From contig JAERSH010000044.1 of assembly GCA_016845785.1 (NCBI GenBank), positions 1-64,000 of the forward strand: a DNA stretch of 64,000 nt, written 5' to 3'. The position numbers were made by a program, and so were the translations under genes. Source of the stretch: Fidelibacterota bacterium. Lineage in GTDB: Bacteria; Fidelibacterota; Marinisomatia; Marinisomatales; TCS55. This document shows, piece after piece, positions 36,005 through 44,556 of the stretch; positions within the stretch are counted from its first letter, which is position 1, and each line of letters starts with the position of its first letter. A model generated the notes under the pieces. That model was not told the DNA's origin and searched no databases. It worked only from the letters and a program-made list of their open reading frames with translations.

Positions 36005-37191
36005 CAATCAGGAATAGACGTAGCTAAATGGGGTGAGGGACAACTATGTTTTGATGCATCCTCTGAGAAATTAGAAATAAAGGGGGAATACCATTTTTCA
36101 AAATTATGTTCTATGTCCAGATTTGTGAAGTCCGCACGCCCATTATTTTGAATGCACAATCCAGACATAACATCCGGATCCTGCATGCCATCATAAATAA
36201 TGTCTGGTGTATTGCGACCATATTTGATGGCCAATAATTGACCAATTTCAAAATCGAGAGTGGGGAAGCCGGCCGGTCTTTCATAAAAGTTATTATAGAC
36301 ATGAATATCGGAGGTATAGGGGTTATACAAGCTATCGGTCATGGCTTCTTCCGTAATAAAATAGCTCACAATCCCCGTCCCCACACTTTTATTATTCCGA
36401 ATCACATTTTCATATATATGCACATTATGAGCGGCTAAAACCATCACACCTGTCCCGGGGAGAACTTTTCCCACGATATTCCCCGGTGGAGCGAAATTGG
36501 CTATATTATTTTTCTCTACAAGATTGCGATATATATGAACATTTTCACCTTTTTTCAGAACAAGATCCGGCAGGTCAAATACCAGAATACCACCCGTATT
36601 TTCATAGGCATGATTGTCATAGACTTCTGCATTAATGGAATTCTCTATCTCAATCCCTGCTACGTTGTGATATGCTTTTGAATTTCGCACCACAATATTT
36701 TTGGATTGCCCCACATAGATGCCCGCATCGGATGCGCCGATGGCTACAGAAAATTCGATAAGTACATTTGTGCACTGTACAGGGTAAAGTCCGTAGGCAC
36801 CATTGTTGGGGTCGGGACCGCCGGTCCATTCTGCCGTAACACCACGAAACACAATCCTGTCCACATATTGCGCTTTGATTGCATCTCCTTTGGAATCCTT
36901 TACGGCAAAATCTTCAAGTATGATATTTTGAGAATTGGTAATGCTGATGCCCTGCGCACCTTCATCTTGATTGTTAAAAGAGAGAATGGATCGATCCATT
37001 CCAAAACCCTTAATCACCAAATTATTTTTACCTTCGATGGATAAGGTCCCCTTAATGGAATGGGTGCCCTCAGGGATATAAATGGTGTCTCCCGGTTCAG
37101 CCAGAATAAATTGGGTTTGCAATTCTTTTTCTAAGTCAGATGAAAAGAGGAATTGAGATATCACTGTGAAAAGGATGAGGGCACGTTTCAT
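36004..37191 (-). CDS. exported parallel beta-helix protein (TIGR03805-like)
   Basis: The 395-residue protein starts at the ATG complementary to 37189-37191 and has a signal peptide (RALILFTVISQFLFSS). A right-handed parallel beta-helix follows, with repeated N/D ladders such as VIKGFGMDRSIL, NVLIEFSVAIGASDAGIYVG, NIVVRNSKAYHNVAGIEIEN and NVHIYRNLVEKNNIANFAPP. Such folds are frequent in polysaccharide lyases and in proteins binding glycans. Its gene order with the diheme cytochrome matches a known paired family. The open frame runs 27 codons further upstream but those codons overlap the next gene's end. Confidence 0.88.
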   Translation of the reverse strand: MKRALILFTVISQFLFSSDLEKELQTQFILAEPGDTIYIPEGTHSIKGTLSIEGKNNLVIKGFGMDRSILSFNNQDEGAQGISITNSQNIILEDFAVKDSKGDAIKAQYVDRIVFRGVTAEWTGGPDPNNGAYGLYPVQCTNVLIEFSVAIGASDAGIYVGQSKNIVVRNSKAYHNVAGIEIENSINAEVYDNHAYENTGGILVFDLPDLVLKKGENVHIYRNLVEKNNIANFAPPGNIVGKVLPGTGVMVLAAHNVHIYENVIRNNKSVGTGIVSYFITEEAMTDSLYNPYTSDIHVYNNFYERPAGFPTLDFEIGQLLAIKYGRNTPDIIYDGMQDPDVMSGLCIQNNGRADFTNLDIEHNFEKWYSPFISNFSEDASKHSCPSPHLATSIPD

Positions 37192-37205
37192 AATATTTTT
37201 GTCTG

Positions 37206-38465
37206 TTATTTGAGGTGCATATGAATTGCAGTATTGTAGTTCGTATAGTGAATATAATGCCCATTCATCCACAATACATGGTCTTTATTCCCGTCATACC
37301 CATGGGGCACAACAGGTCGCGAATTTAATTTTTTAGAAATTTTTGTAATAGGGATAACTGACCATGTTGAACCCTTATCATTGGTGGTCCATTTTTCAAT
37401 TTCGAATTGGCCATTAATCGGTCTAGAAGTATAGACAACTGATGGATTATCTTGATTGATGGATATGCCGCCGGAGTAGTGGGATTCAAATTCTTTTTTT
37501 CCTTCAGGCGTTTCGGGGAACCATTTTCCACCTTCCGTGAATTCTACATCCAGCCATGATTCGCCCGTCCAGCGAGCGTAGGCATAACGATGATCTGTTT
37601 CGGAAGGTAATCGCGTATATGCGATTACAGGAAATTGATCTTTATCCAAGGCAATATCCCAAACCCACGTCCGAATTTTTGAAGATTTAGCATCGTACAC
37701 AAGGTCACTATGGGCATGGCTCACCGGGAGATTCTTCATAGAGCCTGACTCACTCCCGTCGGCCTTATAGAATTTTCCACCTTTATATTTTAAATAGTAA
37801 ACCGAATTGAATGGTTCATTTCTGGGATGGCCGTCCGTGAAAGTAAAATGGATCGATGATTCTCCATCTGAAACCACTTTTAAATATGGGCGAATGGTTT
37901 TGGCTTCACGTCCCGCTTCTTGGATTAAAATTTTAGGCTCACTCCATGATTTACCATCTTTGGAGGTAGAAAAAGTAGGCTTCCAACTGGGGCCGCGCCA
38001 GAAAACATAAAATAGTTTTTCATCACTCAAATAGACGGGGTGGTTGTAGGAAATATTATTGGTATTTGAAACGGTAACTTCCTCCTCCCATTGGGTAATA
38101 TCTTCCGGAAACTTAGACGTTCGGCAATGGAGACCGACCTTTCCGTGGCGGGCGTAAAAGATCATAAATCGCTTATCAGGGAGTACGAGAATGGAGCCGA
38201 CATTATGATCATCCACATCCCAATCGGTTTTGAGAGTATCGGTCAGGATTTCTTTCGTGTTATGGTCAAAAGCACCCATAATCAGGACACCGTCTTTGGT
38301 CATCCATTGGGCGTATGTCCGTTCATGTTCGCCTTTTACATAGACTGCCCGTGGATCCTGAAACCAGCACCATGCGCCATCATCAGAAAACTGAAAATTT
38401 TCTGATGAAAATAAAAGTCCATGGATGAAAAGAATGGCGAATGATTTAATTAGTTGATAAATCAT
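37206..38465 (-). CDS. exported BNR_4-family (sialidase/lyase-like propeller) protein
   Basis: The 419-residue protein has a signal peptide (SFAILFIHGLLFSS). Its opening DDGAWCWFQDPRAV and DVDDHNVGSILVLPDKRFM are hallmarks of BNR_4 proteins, a seven-bladed propeller family that includes some ulvan and other polysaccharide lyases. GFDGNKDHVLWMNG-like C-terminal sequence is also consistent. The catalytic activity is not assignable without structural alignment. It is the upstream gene of a three-gene minus-strand operon with the beta-helix protein and diheme cytochrome. The stop lies 14 nt before the beta-helix ATG. Confidence 0.8.
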   Translation of the reverse strand: MIYQLIKSFAILFIHGLLFSSENFQFSDDGAWCWFQDPRAVYVKGEHERTYAQWMTKDGVLIMGAFDHNTKEILTDTLKTDWDVDDHNVGSILVLPDKRFMIFYARHGKVGLHCRTSKFPEDITQWEEEVTVSNTNNISYNHPVYLSDEKLFYVFWRGPSWKPTFSTSKDGKSWSEPKILIQEAGREAKTIRPYLKVVSDGESSIHFTFTDGHPRNEPFNSVYYLKYKGGKFYKADGSESGSMKNLPVSHAHSDLVYDAKSSKIRTWVWDIALDKDQFPVIAYTRLPSETDHRYAYARWTGESWLDVEFTEGGKWFPETPEGKKEFESHYSGGISINQDNPSVVYTSRPINGQFEIEKWTTNDKGSTWSVIPITKISKKLNSRPVVPHGYDGNKDHVLWMNGHYIHYTNYNTAIHMHLK

Positions 38466-38497
38466 GAATAAATTCCACGAGGATAATAATTATTCTC

Positions 38498-40324
38498 ATG
38501 GCTCAAATCAAGAAAAACAGAATTCAGCAAGTGCCCACCAAACCGGGAGTGTACTTCTTTAAAGACGATGCAGGAGATATTCTTTATATCGGCAAGGCGA
38601 AGCATTTACGCAATCGCGTTCGATCCTATTTTCAACAGAGCAAACATCAGTCCGCCAAAAATGTATCTATGATTAAACGTATCGCTGATGTGGAATGGTT
38701 AGTGGTGCGAACCGAAGTGGAAGCGCTCTTAACCGAAGCGAATCTCATTAAACAGCATCAGCCCCACTATAATGTAAGTTTAAAGGACGATAAATCTTTT
38801 CCCTATATCCGAATCACTAAAGAGCCATACCCAAGGGTGTTTATCACGCGAAAAATCGCTCGGGATGGGTCAAAATATTTCGGCCCTTATACGGATGTGC
38901 TTCACCTGAGACGATCACTGAAGGCAGTCCATAAGATTTTTCCCGTCCGCAGTTGCGATTACTTTATTGATGATACATCCATTGCAGCAAAAAAAGTAAG
39001 TCTCTGTTTGGATTATCATATTAAGAAATGTCAGGGACCCTGCGAAGGAATGGTGTCAGAATCGGATTACAATGAAATGATTAAGCAGGTGATTCAGTTT
39101 CTGCAGGGACGGACGAAGGACACAGAAGTTTATATCCAAGAACAGATGGAAAAAGCATCTGATGAAATGCGGTTCGAGGATGCGGGCATGTATCGCGATC
39201 AGCTTCATGCCATTGGCCGATTTAAAGATCGTCAGCGAAAAGTGACGGCAGATTTTGAAGATCGGGATGTGTTTGCACTGGCGAAGGAAGAAGATTACGG
39301 TGTGGCCGTTATCGTTCGAATTCGAAATGGACGAATCACCAGTCGTGAAAAATTGTCATTAAGAAATTTGGATGAATCGGATGGAGTCATGATGGAAACC
39401 ATTATTACCCGTTTTTATCTCGAATCTGATTTTATTCCCAAAGAAATATCTTTGCCTGCTGAACCGGAAAACCAAAAGCAATTGATACAATGGTTAAAAG
39501 ATAAGCGTGGTGGGGCGGTTCATTTTACCATTCCACAAAGGGGGGAACGAGCTAAAGAAGTACGATTGGCATTTCAGAATGCAAAACTGCTTTTGGGCGA
39601 ATGGATGATCAACCGGAAGAAACGGCGGGAATTGGTGCCAAAAATGGTGAATCAACTTCAGGAAGATCTCCAGATGAAAGTACCACCGCGTCGAATTGAA
39701 GCGTTTGATATTTCTCATTTGGGCGGGACCAATACGGTGGCATCCATGGTTTGTTTTGTGGATGGAAAGCCCAGAAAATCAGAATATCGAAAATTCAAGG
39801 TGAAGACTGTGGATGGAATTGACGATTTTGCATCCATGCGGGAGATCGTCCATAGGCGCTACAAACGGGTAAAAGAAGAGGGTGCGGGATTGCCCGATCT
39901 TATTCTTATCGATGGGGGCAAGGGGCAACTAAGTATGGCTGTTTCAGCTTTAAGAGAATTGGGGCTAGACTATTTACCCATAATCGGATTGGCAAAGCGA
40001 TTAGAAGAAGTGTTTGTTCCGGGACAATCTGAAGCCCAATCCATTCATAAACAAAGTCCGGGGTTGATCTTATTGCGGCGAATTCGAGATGAAGCCCATC
40101 GATTTGCAATTACATATCAAAAGCAGAAGCGAACTGATTCCGTCACCAAATCCATTTTTCATGCATTACCGGGGATGGGGGAAAAACGGGTGCAAAAATT
40201 ATTATCGGAATATAAAAATGTAGAAACCATCGCTGGATTGGAACCGGATCAAATTCAAAGTGATTTGAAATTTCCGAAATTGATTGCTGAAGCGATAGTA
40301 GAGATGGCGATAAAAAATAAGTAG
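38498..40324 (+). CDS. uvrC: excinuclease ABC subunit C
   Basis: UvrC makes both incisions in nucleotide excision repair. The 608-residue protein has an N-terminal GIY-YIG domain (GVYFFKDDAGDILYIGKAKHLRNRVRSYF), a Cys cluster (CLDYHIKKCQGPCEG), a UVR motif (about residues 205-240), the RNase H-like 5' incision domain (RIEAFDISHLGGT, LILIDGGKGQL, DEAHRFAI) and a C-terminal helix-hairpin-helix. Its terminal TAG lies within the GTAG foot of the downstream REP-like element. The GAGG upstream is 13 nt from the ATG, a loose ribosome site. Confidence 0.97.
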   Translation: MAQIKKNRIQQVPTKPGVYFFKDDAGDILYIGKAKHLRNRVRSYFQQSKHQSAKNVSMIKRIADVEWLVVRTEVEALLTEANLIKQHQPHYNVSLKDDKSFPYIRITKEPYPRVFITRKIARDGSKYFGPYTDVLHLRRSLKAVHKIFPVRSCDYFIDDTSIAAKKVSLCLDYHIKKCQGPCEGMVSESDYNEMIKQVIQFLQGRTKDTEVYIQEQMEKASDEMRFEDAGMYRDQLHAIGRFKDRQRKVTADFEDRDVFALAKEEDYGVAVIVRIRNGRITSREKLSLRNLDESDGVMMETIITRFYLESDFIPKEISLPAEPENQKQLIQWLKDKRGGAVHFTIPQRGERAKEVRLAFQNAKLLLGEWMINRKKRRELVPKMVNQLQEDLQMKVPPRRIEAFDISHLGGTNTVASMVCFVDGKPRKSEYRKFKVKTVDGIDDFASMREIVHRRYKRVKEEGAGLPDLILIDGGKGQLSMAVSALRELGLDYLPIIGLAKRLEEVFVPGQSEAQSIHKQSPGLILLRRIRDEAHRFAITYQKQKRTDSVTKSIFHALPGMGEKRVQKLLSEYKNVETIAGLEPDQIQSDLKFPKLIAEAIVEMAIKNK

Positions 40325-40350
40325 GGGCGCAATAAAGTGTCCCTTGCTAC
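40321..40350 (+). repeat. REP-like imperfect hairpin, copy E
   Basis: It starts GTAGGGGCGC and ends GTCCCTTGCTAC. GTAG/CTAC and GGG/CCC arms pair with small bulges. It has the GTAG foot shared with the other copies, and the uvrC stop codon lies inside that foot. The family relation is weaker than for A, B and C. Confidence 0.5.
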
Positions 40351-40365
40351 TTTTAATACAATGTA

Positions 40366-41319
40366 TTAAATAGTAAACCCTTGCTCTTTCATCCATTCAT
40401 CAGACACAAATTTGCCGAGATAATTTCTAATACCATCAGCGAGGATGCAGAGGCATTTTTGTCCGGGTGCTAATGATTTTGCCGCTTGGAGTGCCGCCCA
40501 TACTACCGTCCCGCTGGAACCGCCGCAAAGCAAACCTTCTTCTTTAATAAGGCGTCGAGCTACATCAAATGAATCCTGATCATTGATCTTAACGTATTGA
40601 TCCACAAGCGAATTATCCAAAACATCGGGGAAAAAGTCATAGCCGATTCCTTCGACTTGATATGGGAATATTTCATCACCGCCACCTAAAATTGAACCGA
40701 AAGGATCCGCACCCACAATTTGAATATTGGGATTCATTTCTTTCAGTTTCTTGGCGATCCCTGTAATCGTGCCGCCGGTGCCGACGCCGATCACGACCAT
40801 ATCGAGATCTGCACCAAAATCGTTCCATATTTCTTCTGCTGTCCCTTCGTAATGGGCATCGGGATTATCAGGATTGGCATATTGATCTAAAATGTGTGCA
40901 TTGGGGATTTCCTGCTGCATGCGTTTCGCCACTTCAATGAGTCCATCAGGATCGTCGTGGGCTGCTTCTGTGGGGGTGCGAACTACCTCAGCACCAAGTG
41001 CTTTTAGTGTATATTCCTTTTCCATACTCATTTTTTCAGGCATAACGATAATCATGCGGTACCCTTTTACGGCGGCTGCCATCGCCAGTCCTATACCTGT
41101 ATTCCCGGAAGTGGGTTCGATCAATGTATCCCCCGGTTTAATTCGGCCGGATTTTTCTGCATTTTCTACCATTCGAAGGCCAATCCGGTCTTTTAATGAT
41201 CCGCCTGCATTAAAAAATTCACACTTGGCATAGAGATCGCAATCCAACTCGTTGCCGATAGAATTCAGTTTTACCACGGGCGTATTTCCAACGGCACCTA
41301 ATATATTATTTAAGATCAT
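40366..41319 (-). CDS. cystathionine beta-synthase/cysteine synthase (PLP fold II)
   Basis: The 317-residue enzyme has the PLP Lys in [19 protein letters not shown] and [29 protein letters not shown] holds the phosphate-binding loop. The [10 protein letters not shown] form and [16 protein letters not shown] are closer to eukaryotic-type CBS than to CysK, but the C-terminal CBS regulatory domains are missing. It would join serine or O-acetylserine with homocysteine or sulfide. The ATG complement 41317-41319 is preferred over 41344-41346 because the sequence from MILNNIL aligns with the family start. Transcription is divergent from the SDR gene. Confidence 0.87.
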   Translation of the reverse strand: MILNNILGAVGNTPVVKLNSIGNELDCDLYAKCEFFNAGGSLKDRIGLRMVENAEKSGRIKPGDTLIEPTSGNTGIGLAMAAAVKGYRMIIVMPEKMSMEKEYTLKALGAEVVRTPTEAAHDDPDGLIEVAKRMQQEIPNAHILDQYANPDNPDAHYEGTAEEIWNDFGADLDMVVIGVGTGGTITGIAKKLKEMNPNIQIVGADPFGSILGGGDEIFPYQVEGIGYDFFPDVLDNSLVDQYVKINDQDSFDVARRLIKEEGLLCGGSSGTVVWAALQAAKSLAPGQKCLCILADGIRNYLGKFVSDEWMKEQGFTI

Positions 41320-41349
41320 TGGGTTCTTTCTTTCAATCCATTTCAAAAG

Positions 41350-41373
41350 GTAATTTCATTACTTAGAAATTAC
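41350..41373. promoter_or_regulatory. inverted repeat in the divergent CBS/SDR promoter
   Basis: GTAATTT (41350-41356) and AAATTAC (41367-41373) are perfect 7-base arms around a 10-nt spacer, between two divergent start codons. This could be a regulator-binding site controlling one or both genes. No regulator gene adjoins it. Confidence 0.5.
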
Positions 41374-41397
41374 AGTAATTATGATGGAGTTATACTA

Positions 41398-42126
41398 ATG
41401 AACTTACTCAACGATCAGGTTTGTATCATCACAGGGGGCGGCCGCGGCATTGGCAAAGCCACTGCAATAAAATTTGCTGAAGAAGGTGCAAAAGTGGTGA
41501 TTGCGGAATTTGATGACGCCTCTGGACAATCCACTGCAAATGAGGTTAATGGACTTTTTGTCAAAACGAATGTTGGTGATAAGGGAAGCGTTGATTCGTT
41601 AATTCAATCCACCATGGATACTTATGGTCGCGTGGATGTGCTGGTGAACAATGCAGGCATCCTTATGGATAGTACATTAATCAAAATGGAAGAAGATCAA
41701 TTTGATAAAGTGATCGAAGTGAATTTAAAGGGTGTATATCTTTGCACACAGGCCGTGGCACCCATCATGAAAGCACAGGGAAGTGGCGTCATTTTAAATG
41801 CTTCATCGGTGGTTGGGCATTATGGAAATTTTGGACAAACCAATTATGTAGCGACGAAATCGGGTGTGATTGGCATGACAAAAGTGTGGGCTCGTGAATT
41901 GGGCAAGGATGGGATTCGTGTGAATGCAGTTGCCCCGGGATTTATTAAAACGGACATGACCGCACAAATGCCTGAAAAAATTATCAAAATGATGGGGGAT
42001 AAGGTGCCGGTAAAACGGTGGGGTGAACCGGAAGATGTGGCCAATGCCTATTGTTTTTTGGCCAGTGAAGAAGCATCCTATATTAGTGGAACCGTTCTAA
42101 ATGTAGATGGAGGCGTGGTAGTCTAA
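41398..42126 (+). CDS. short-chain dehydrogenase/reductase (FabG-like)
   Basis: The 242-residue SDR has the NAD(P) motif GGGRGIGKA, NNAG near residue 85, the catalytic Ser in NASSVVGHYG and the Tyr-Lys pair in TNYVATKSG. PGFIKTDMT and SGTVLNVDGG are typical of 3-oxoacyl-ACP reductase (FabG) family members. Physiological substrate is unknown. GATGGAG precedes the ATG. Its stop overlaps the next gene start (TAATG). Confidence 0.88.
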   Translation: MNLLNDQVCIITGGGRGIGKATAIKFAEEGAKVVIAEFDDASGQSTANEVNGLFVKTNVGDKGSVDSLIQSTMDTYGRVDVLVNNAGILMDSTLIKMEEDQFDKVIEVNLKGVYLCTQAVAPIMKAQGSGVILNASSVVGHYGNFGQTNYVATKSGVIGMTKVWARELGKDGIRVNAVAPGFIKTDMTAQMPEKIIKMMGDKVPVKRWGEPEDVANAYCFLASEEASYISGTVLNVDGGVVV

Positions 42127-42623
42127 TGGGAAGAATAGCTATTATTTCAGCAACCAATGACAGCAACTTGGAATTGGCCAACAACCTTAATGAATTATTA
42201 AAGGAGATGGGCCATGAAGGGAATGTGATCAGTTTAGAAGATCAATCTCTGCCATTGTTTATTGGTGGTGCAGCAGTAGAAGATGAATCTATTGAACCTT
42301 TGGTAAATGCATTTAACGATGCGGATGGATTTATTTTTTGTTCTCCGGAATATAATGGAGGTGTACCACCAGTGTTATCCAATGCCATCACATGGATAAC
42401 CGTAAAGTCTGAAAATTGGCGTGATGCATTTAATGGTAAATTCGCATTGATTTGTACCCATAGCTGGGGAAGTGGTCACCGATTTTTATCCGCATTCCGC
42501 TCTCAATTGGAATATATGGGGACGAATGTATTGGCACGATCGATCTCTGTAAATAAAGATAATCCATTAAATGAGGATTCAGCGAAAAGGATTCTACAGG
42601 GATTGTTAGATTTGGTTAAATAA
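42126..42623 (+). CDS. NADPH-dependent FMN reductase family protein
   Basis: The 165-residue flavodoxin-fold protein has an initial beta strand (RIAIISATNDSNLELA) with the FMN phosphate loop. FCSPEYNGGVPPVLSNAITWIT is the characteristic reductase segment, followed by ICTHSWGSGHRFLSAFR. Family members reduce FMN, quinones or azo dyes with NAD(P)H. It is coupled to the SDR by overlapping start/stop and ends just before a bidirectional terminator. Confidence 0.88.
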   Translation: MGRIAIISATNDSNLELANNLNELLKEMGHEGNVISLEDQSLPLFIGGAAVEDESIEPLVNAFNDADGFIFCSPEYNGGVPPVLSNAITWITVKSENWRDAFNGKFALICTHSWGSGHRFLSAFRSQLEYMGTNVLARSISVNKDNPLNEDSAKRILQGLLDLVK

Positions 42624-42658
42624 AAGTAGGGAACGCAAAAGTGAGTTCCCTACTTTTA
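42621..42658. terminator. bidirectional terminator between FMN reductase and hsp20
   Basis: Perfect 14-base arms, TAAAAGTAGGGAAC (42621-42634) and GTTCCCTACTTTTA (42645-42658), lie between convergent genes. The A-tract on the left and T-tract on the right make it active in both directions. The core GTAGGGAAC also looks like a REP-type hairpin with GTAG foot. Confidence 0.85.
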
Positions 42659-42664
42659 TCATGA

Positions 42665-43099
42665 TTAACCGATTTTAATTTGACGAACGTCAGGTTTGAC
42701 TTCTTCTGCTTTTGGAATGGTCACAGTTAATGTGCCATTTTTGAATTTGGCGCTGATATCGTCAGCCAATACATTCTCAGGCAAGGTAAAACTGCGGCTG
42801 AATGATCCGGCACGTCTTTCCCGTATTCGGTAAGCACCATCTGTAGATTTTTTATCCGGTTCCCGATTGGCGCTCAAGGTTAATACACCTTCTTCAACAG
42901 TGAGATTCACGTCCTTTTTGTCAAATCCTGGAAAATCTGCATTCAATAAAAATGCATTATCATTTTCCGCAATGTCAACAGGTATGGCATTGGTGCGAAT
43001 TGTTGGATTTAAATTCCATCCATCGTTAAAAATACCATCGAGCATCCGGTCAAAATCCGTAATCAATGAGCGAGTTGGGTTCCATTTTACTAAAGTCAT
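42665..43099 (-). CDS. small heat shock protein, Hsp20/alpha-crystallin family
   Basis: The 144-residue protein has the alpha-crystallin core (about residues 38-135). ADFPGFDKKDVNLTVEEGVLT, the REPDKKSTDGAYRIRERRAGSF region and FKNGTLTVTIPKAEE match the family. The N-terminal arm FDRMLDGIF is typical. It is an ATP-independent chaperone binding unfolded proteins. On the minus strand the ribosome site is AAGGAGTCTCAA before the ATG (43097-43099). No CIRCE box was seen in the upstream 218 bases. Confidence 0.93.
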   Translation of the reverse strand: MTLVKWNPTRSLITDFDRMLDGIFNDGWNLNPTIRTNAIPVDIAENDNAFLLNADFPGFDKKDVNLTVEEGVLTLSANREPDKKSTDGAYRIRERRAGSFSRSFTLPENVLADDISAKFKNGTLTVTIPKAEEVKPDVRQIKIG

Positions 43100-43317
43100 T
43101 TGAGACTCCTTTGTTGTTTAGTTTGAGAAATTTTCACTTTTCTTTATTCAATGGCCGTGCCATCATTGGAAAATTGCCGATATTTCATTCTAAACTGTCT
43201 ATCTGACAGTATGGTGTGAATAATTGACAAGCGACTATGAAAATGAGGCGGAGTTGAATAGTTAATTGGTGGACATTTTATTAATTCATTAATATTCGGC
43301 TTACAGATTTAAGGAAT
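43100..43317. other. divergent intergenic region (hsp20 / aminotransferase)
   Basis: These 218 bases lie between divergent hsp20 and DegT genes. A short dyad CTGTC-TATCT-GACAG lies near 43197-43211. A TTGACA-like hexamer at about 43224-43229 faces rightwards. No CIRCE motif, tRNA or ORF is evident. Confidence 0.5.
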
Positions 43318-44556
43318 ATGAAAGAAATCATGTCTACACTAGCAATCCACGGCGGCGAACCAATCCGCACGAAGCCATTTCCCGAATGGCCAAGACCTAC
43401 ATCCGAATTAAAAGATGCCATTATTTCTACATTAGAAAATGAAGGATGGGGCGTAGGTAGTGAAGCCATTAGCCGATTCGATGAAAAATTTGCCGCATTC
43501 CAAGATGCGAAATATTGTATTAGCACCAGTTCCGGGACCACAGCTTTGTGGGTGATGCTCAAGGCTGCCGGCGTAAAAGCGGGAGATGAAGTGATCGTGC
43601 CGCCATACACATTTATAGCCACTGCTTCAGCTGTGCTCATGGCCAATGCAGTGCCTGTTTTTGTGGATATTGATGAAAATACCTTTAACCTTAATCCCAA
43701 TTTGATTGAGGATGCCATTACCGAAAAAACCAAAGCCATCATGCCGGTTCATATAGCAGGGAATCCTGCTGACATGGATGCAATTGTGGCCATAGGCAAT
43801 AAACATGGAATTCCAATCCTTGAAGATGCAGCCCAAGCACATGGTGCCGAATGGAAAGGGAAAAAAGTTGGGGCATTAGGATTGGGAGGCATTTTTAGTT
43901 TTCAGACCTCGAAAAATATGTCCGCCGGAGAAGGGGGCGCTATTGTATCTAATGATGAAGCATTTTATGAAACCTGTTTTTCTTATCACAATTGTGGTCG
44001 GACAAAAGGTGGGGCATTTTATGAACATTCATTTTTAGGTGGAAATTTCAGATTGAATGCTATGGCCACCAGTATGCTCATGCCTCAGATCTATACGGTC
44101 GTGAATGATATGGCATTACGAGATAAAAATAGAAAAACTCTAGATGATGCCATCGGTCAAATCGAGGGGCTGACGATAAATAGTGCATATGAGGGAACCA
44201 CACGTGAGGCCAATCATATTTATCTCACTCGGTACAATTCAGAAGCATTTCATGGCATCCCTCGGGAACAATTCTTTAAAGCCATGCAGGCAGAAGGCGT
44301 CTATACTTACATGGGTTATACACCTTTATACCGTGAAAAGCTTTTCGTGACGGATTATGAAGAATACCCTTGGCTAAAAGGGTATGATTATGGATCAATC
44401 CATATGCCTGTAACTGAACGACTGGCTGACACAGAAGCCGTATGGTTAAAGCAAAATCATTTGCTCGGCGAAGAGCAAGATATTCAAGATATTATTGATG
44501 CATTTGAGAAGGTGACGACTGCCTTAAAAACATCACCCGAATTATTTAAAGATTAA
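43318..44556 (+). CDS. DegT/DnrJ/EryC1/StrS-family aminotransferase
   Basis: The 412-residue PLP aminotransferase has STSSGTTALWVMLKAAGVK, DEVIVPPYTFIATASAVLM, LEDAAQAHGAEWKGKKVG and the PLP Lys in FQTSKNMSAGEGGA. These enzymes transfer amino groups onto keto-sugars or cyclitols; the substrate is unknown. No nucleotide-sugar partner gene is in the window. Start could be ATG 43318 or 43330 (STLAIHGGEPI gives the usual family N-terminus). It converges with the glycosyltransferase gene and overlaps it by four bases. Confidence 0.9.
   Translation: MKEIMSTLAIHGGEPIRTKPFPEWPRPTSELKDAIISTLENEGWGVGSEAISRFDEKFAAFQDAKYCISTSSGTTALWVMLKAAGVKAGDEVIVPPYTFIATASAVLMANAVPVFVDIDENTFNLNPNLIEDAITEKTKAIMPVHIAGNPADMDAIVAIGNKHGIPILEDAAQAHGAEWKGKKVGALGLGGIFSFQTSKNMSAGEGGAIVSNDEAFYETCFSYHNCGRTKGGAFYEHSFLGGNFRLNAMATSMLMPQIYTVVNDMALRDKNRKTLDDAIGQIEGLTINSAYEGTTREANHIYLTRYNSEAFHGIPREQFFKAMQAEGVYTYMGYTPLYREKLFVTDYEEYPWLKGYDYGSIHMPVTERLADTEAVWLKQNHLLGEEQDIQDIIDAFEKVTTALKTSPELFKD

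Noticed and set aside
43100-43317. CIRCE heat-shock operator before hsp20
   Set aside because: No TTAGCACTC/GAGTGCTAA arms are present; only a 5-bp dyad is seen.
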